NCBI GenBank assembly: GCA_011052165.1
Contig: DRJN01000039.1
Span: 1 to 8,028 of the forward strand
DNA: 8,028 nt
Source: Gammaproteobacteria bacterium
Lineage (GTDB): Bacteria > Pseudomonadota > Gammaproteobacteria > UBA6429 > Thiohalophilaceae
Reading direction: 5' to 3'
Part shown: positions 6,606-8,028 of the stretch, in pieces
How positions within the stretch are numbered: position 1 is the first letter of the stretch
Layout of the letters: every line of letters starts with the position of its first letter
The notes under the pieces: generated by a model
Databases searched by the model: none
Seen by the model: only the letters and a program-made list of their open reading frames with translations
Told to the model about the DNA's origin: nothing
Translations under genes and position numbers: made by a program

Positions 6606-7928
6606 ATGAACGGACAAGCTGTTTGTGACGTGCTGATTGTCGGCGGGGGTGTCTCGGGTACCGCACTGTTGTATCAGTTGGCGACGTTTACCGATTTAAA
6701 ATCCATCACCCTGCTGGAAAAATACGCTTCGGTTGCTGCCGTTAACTCCAATGGCCGCAATAACAGCCAGACCCTGCACTGTGGTGATATCGAAACCAAC
6801 TATACCCTGGAAAAAGCCCGTCAGGTTCAGCGCACGGCCGCCATGCTGGTCAATTACACGGGTGGGCTGGCGCAGCGTGATGGCATCATTTTCAAACAGC
6901 AAAAAATGATCATCGGTGTGGGCGAACAGGAATGCGCTACCCTGGTGGAACGTTTCAACATCTTTTCCCCCCATTATCCCGCCATGCAGTTGCTGGATGA
7001 AAAAGCCATTCATGAACTGGAACCCCATGTCGTTAAGGGGCGTCGGGAGATGCTCAACGGTATTGGCATTGTGGGGGAATACACCGCCGTCGACTTTGCC
7101 GCCTTATCAGAATCTTTTGTAGAACAGGCCCGCACGCATCCTAACAAAGTGGTGGAGGTTTCCCTGTCAACCTATGTCAGCAAAATCGCAAAGCAGGGCG
7201 ATCTGTATCAGGTCACGACCAACCGGGGACAGTATCAGGCCCGTTTCGTGGTGGTCTGCGCGGGGGGGCACAGCCTGCTGTTTGCTCATCGCATGGGCTA
7301 TGGTCACTATTATTCCTGCCTGCCCATGGCGGGAAGTTTCTATTACGCGCCGAAATGCCTCAATGGCAAGGTTTATACGGTACAGAATGACAAGCTGCCT
7401 TTCGCGGCGATTCATGGCGATCCTGATATTCTGCTGCCGGATAAAACCCGCCTCGGTCCCACTGCCCTGGTGCTGCCCATGCTGGAACGTTATAACATTA
7501 AAACCCTGCCCGAGTTTTTTCAGGTGCTGCGTCTGGATCACCGGGTTCTGCTGGCCTTCTGGAAACTGTTCCGGGTGGCGGACATCCGCAATTATATTTT
7601 GCGCAATATTTTGTTCGAAGTGCCGGGCATACGCCAGCGTCTGTTTTTAAAAGATGCACGCAAAATTATTCCCTTGCTTCAACTGGCGGATTTGCAGTTT
7701 GCCAAAGGCATCGGCGGCGTACGTCCGGTGATGATCGACAAGCGTGAAGCAAAACTGCATCTGGGCGAGGCTAAAATTGATACGGGTAACGGCATTATCT
7801 TTAATATGACTCCTTCGCCCGGCGCCACCAGTTGCCTGGGCAACGCCGAGAGGGATATGCGCATTATCGCCGACTATATTGGCTGCTCGATCAACGAGGC
7901 CTTATTTGAGGAAAGGCTGGGTTTCTAA
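6606..7928 (+). CDS. mqo: Malate:quinone oxidoreductase (FAD-dependent, Helicobacter/Campylobacter-type)
   Basis: Mqo is a peripheral inner-membrane flavoprotein that oxidises malate to oxaloacetate and passes electrons to quinone, replacing or assisting soluble malate dehydrogenase. The 440-residue product has an FAD-binding Rossmann motif GGGVSG (13-18), an acidic residue closing the second strand (E38), and the blocks NSQTLHCGDIETNYT (53-67), KVYTVQNDKLPFAAIHGDP (255-273), LKDARKIIP (348-356) and NMTPSPGATSCL (400-411). From memory these match the Helicobacter pylori Mqo (about 450 residues) closely and in order, rather than the longer E. coli Mqo (about 548). The start at 6606 is supported by AGGAA upstream. 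The stop is only 6 bp before the right repeat element, whose hairpin may shape the mRNA 3' end. Function within this family could include related 2-hydroxyacid oxidation, so substrate identity is a family-level inference. Confidence 0.88.
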   Translation: MNGQAVCDVLIVGGGVSGTALLYQLATFTDLKSITLLEKYASVAAVNSNGRNNSQTLHCGDIETNYTLEKARQVQRTAAMLVNYTGGLAQRDGIIFKQQKMIIGVGEQECATLVERFNIFSPHYPAMQLLDEKAIHELEPHVVKGRREMLNGIGIVGEYTAVDFAALSESFVEQARTHPNKVVEVSLSTYVSKIAKQGDLYQVTTNRGQYQARFVVVCAGGHSLLFAHRMGYGHYYSCLPMAGSFYYAPKCLNGKVYTVQNDKLPFAAIHGDPDILLPDKTRLGPTALVLPMLERYNIKTLPEFFQVLRLDHRVLLAFWKLFRVADIRNYILRNILFEVPGIRQRLFLKDARKIIPLLQLADLQFAKGIGGVRPVMIDKREAKLHLGEAKIDTGNGIIFNMTPSPGATSCLGNAERDMRIIADYIGCSINEALFEERLGF

Positions 7929-7934
7929 ATATCA

Positions 7935-8028
7935 ATCGTTGCATAAGTATTTGCATGTATTTTATCCCCTCACCCCAACCCTCTCCCTGAGGGAGAGGGG
8001 GCTATGATGCAAATACTTATGCAACGAT
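7935..8028 (+). repeat. Complete 94-bp MITE-like palindromic repeat element, right copy
   Basis: The element begins ATCGTTGCATAAG at 7935, and its first 22 bp (7935-7956) are the perfect reverse complement of its last 22 bp (8007-8028). Between these terminal repeats lies an asymmetric core (a TCCCCTCACCCCAA tract) and a hairpin at 7979-7999. Each terminal repeat contains ATGCAA twice, 12 bp apart (8007-8012 and 8019-8024 in the right arm), which could be a protein-binding pattern. There is no ORF, so it is at most a non-autonomous element. It is inverted relative to the left copy and, as seen, ends at the last base of the window, so its outer flank and any target duplication cannot be checked. 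Confidence 0.88.
7979..7999. terminator. Hairpin inside the right repeat element, possible mqo transcript end
   Basis: CCCTCTCCCT (7979-7988) and AGGGAGAGGG (7990-7999) form a perfect 10-bp stem around a single central G (in practice a slightly shorter stem with a small loop). It starts 50 bp after the mqo stop. No T run follows, so it is not a classical intrinsic terminator; an effect on 3' end stability is as likely. The terminal repeats could also pair and enclose it in a larger stem. Confidence 0.35.

Noticed and set aside
1..8028. CRISPR array, tRNA or rRNA gene, phage or defence system
   Set aside because: No regularly spaced direct repeats, no structural RNA pattern, and no nuclease, integrase or transposase gene is seen; the repeats present are palindromic elements at the gene boundaries.

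Overview
This window looks like chromosomal sequence from a free-living, Gram-negative proteobacterium, most likely a gammaproteobacterium. The HemN and AroC proteins resemble the gammaproteobacterial (E. coli-like) forms over their full length, and the window carries a membrane-bound c-di-GMP enzyme and short GC-rich palindromic repeats typical of such genomes. No rRNA, tRNA, CRISPR array, phage gene, transposase or toxin/defence gene is visible. The five main genes all look intact.

Layout: (1) Positions 1-83 hold most of a palindromic repeat element, cut by the window edge. (2) hemN (149-1528, +) encodes oxygen-independent coproporphyrinogen III dehydrogenase for heme synthesis. (3) Positions 1539-1595 hold a decayed copy of the same repeat with a strong hairpin, between the convergent ends of hemN and the next gene. 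(4) A membrane-anchored sensor with PAS, GGDEF and EAL domains lies on the minus strand (1636-4038). (5) A 176-bp divergent intergenic region (4039-4214) probably carries promoters in both directions. (6) aroC (chorismate synthase, 4215-5312), an HcaT/MFS_1-like transporter (5378-6517) and mqo (malate:quinone oxidoreductase, 6606-7928) follow on the plus strand with gaps of 65 and 88 bp, so partial co-transcription is possible. (7) A complete 94-bp copy of the repeat element closes the window (7935-8028), inverted relative to the left copy.

The genes do not form one dedicated pathway. hemN and aroC are biosynthetic housekeeping genes, mqo feeds electrons from malate into the quinone pool, and the GGDEF/EAL protein adjusts the c-di-GMP level in response to a periplasmic and/or cytoplasmic signal. 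I see no convincing undescribed multi-gene system. The most noteworthy signal is the repeat family: a 94-bp, transposase-free, MITE-like element with perfect 22-bp terminal inverted repeats around a central hairpin. Two near-identical copies in opposite orientation bracket the whole 7.85-kb gene block, and a third, degraded copy has changed sequence in its hairpin while keeping the base pairing. A second point of interest is an 11-codon leader ORF just before the transporter start, which otherwise has no ribosome binding site.
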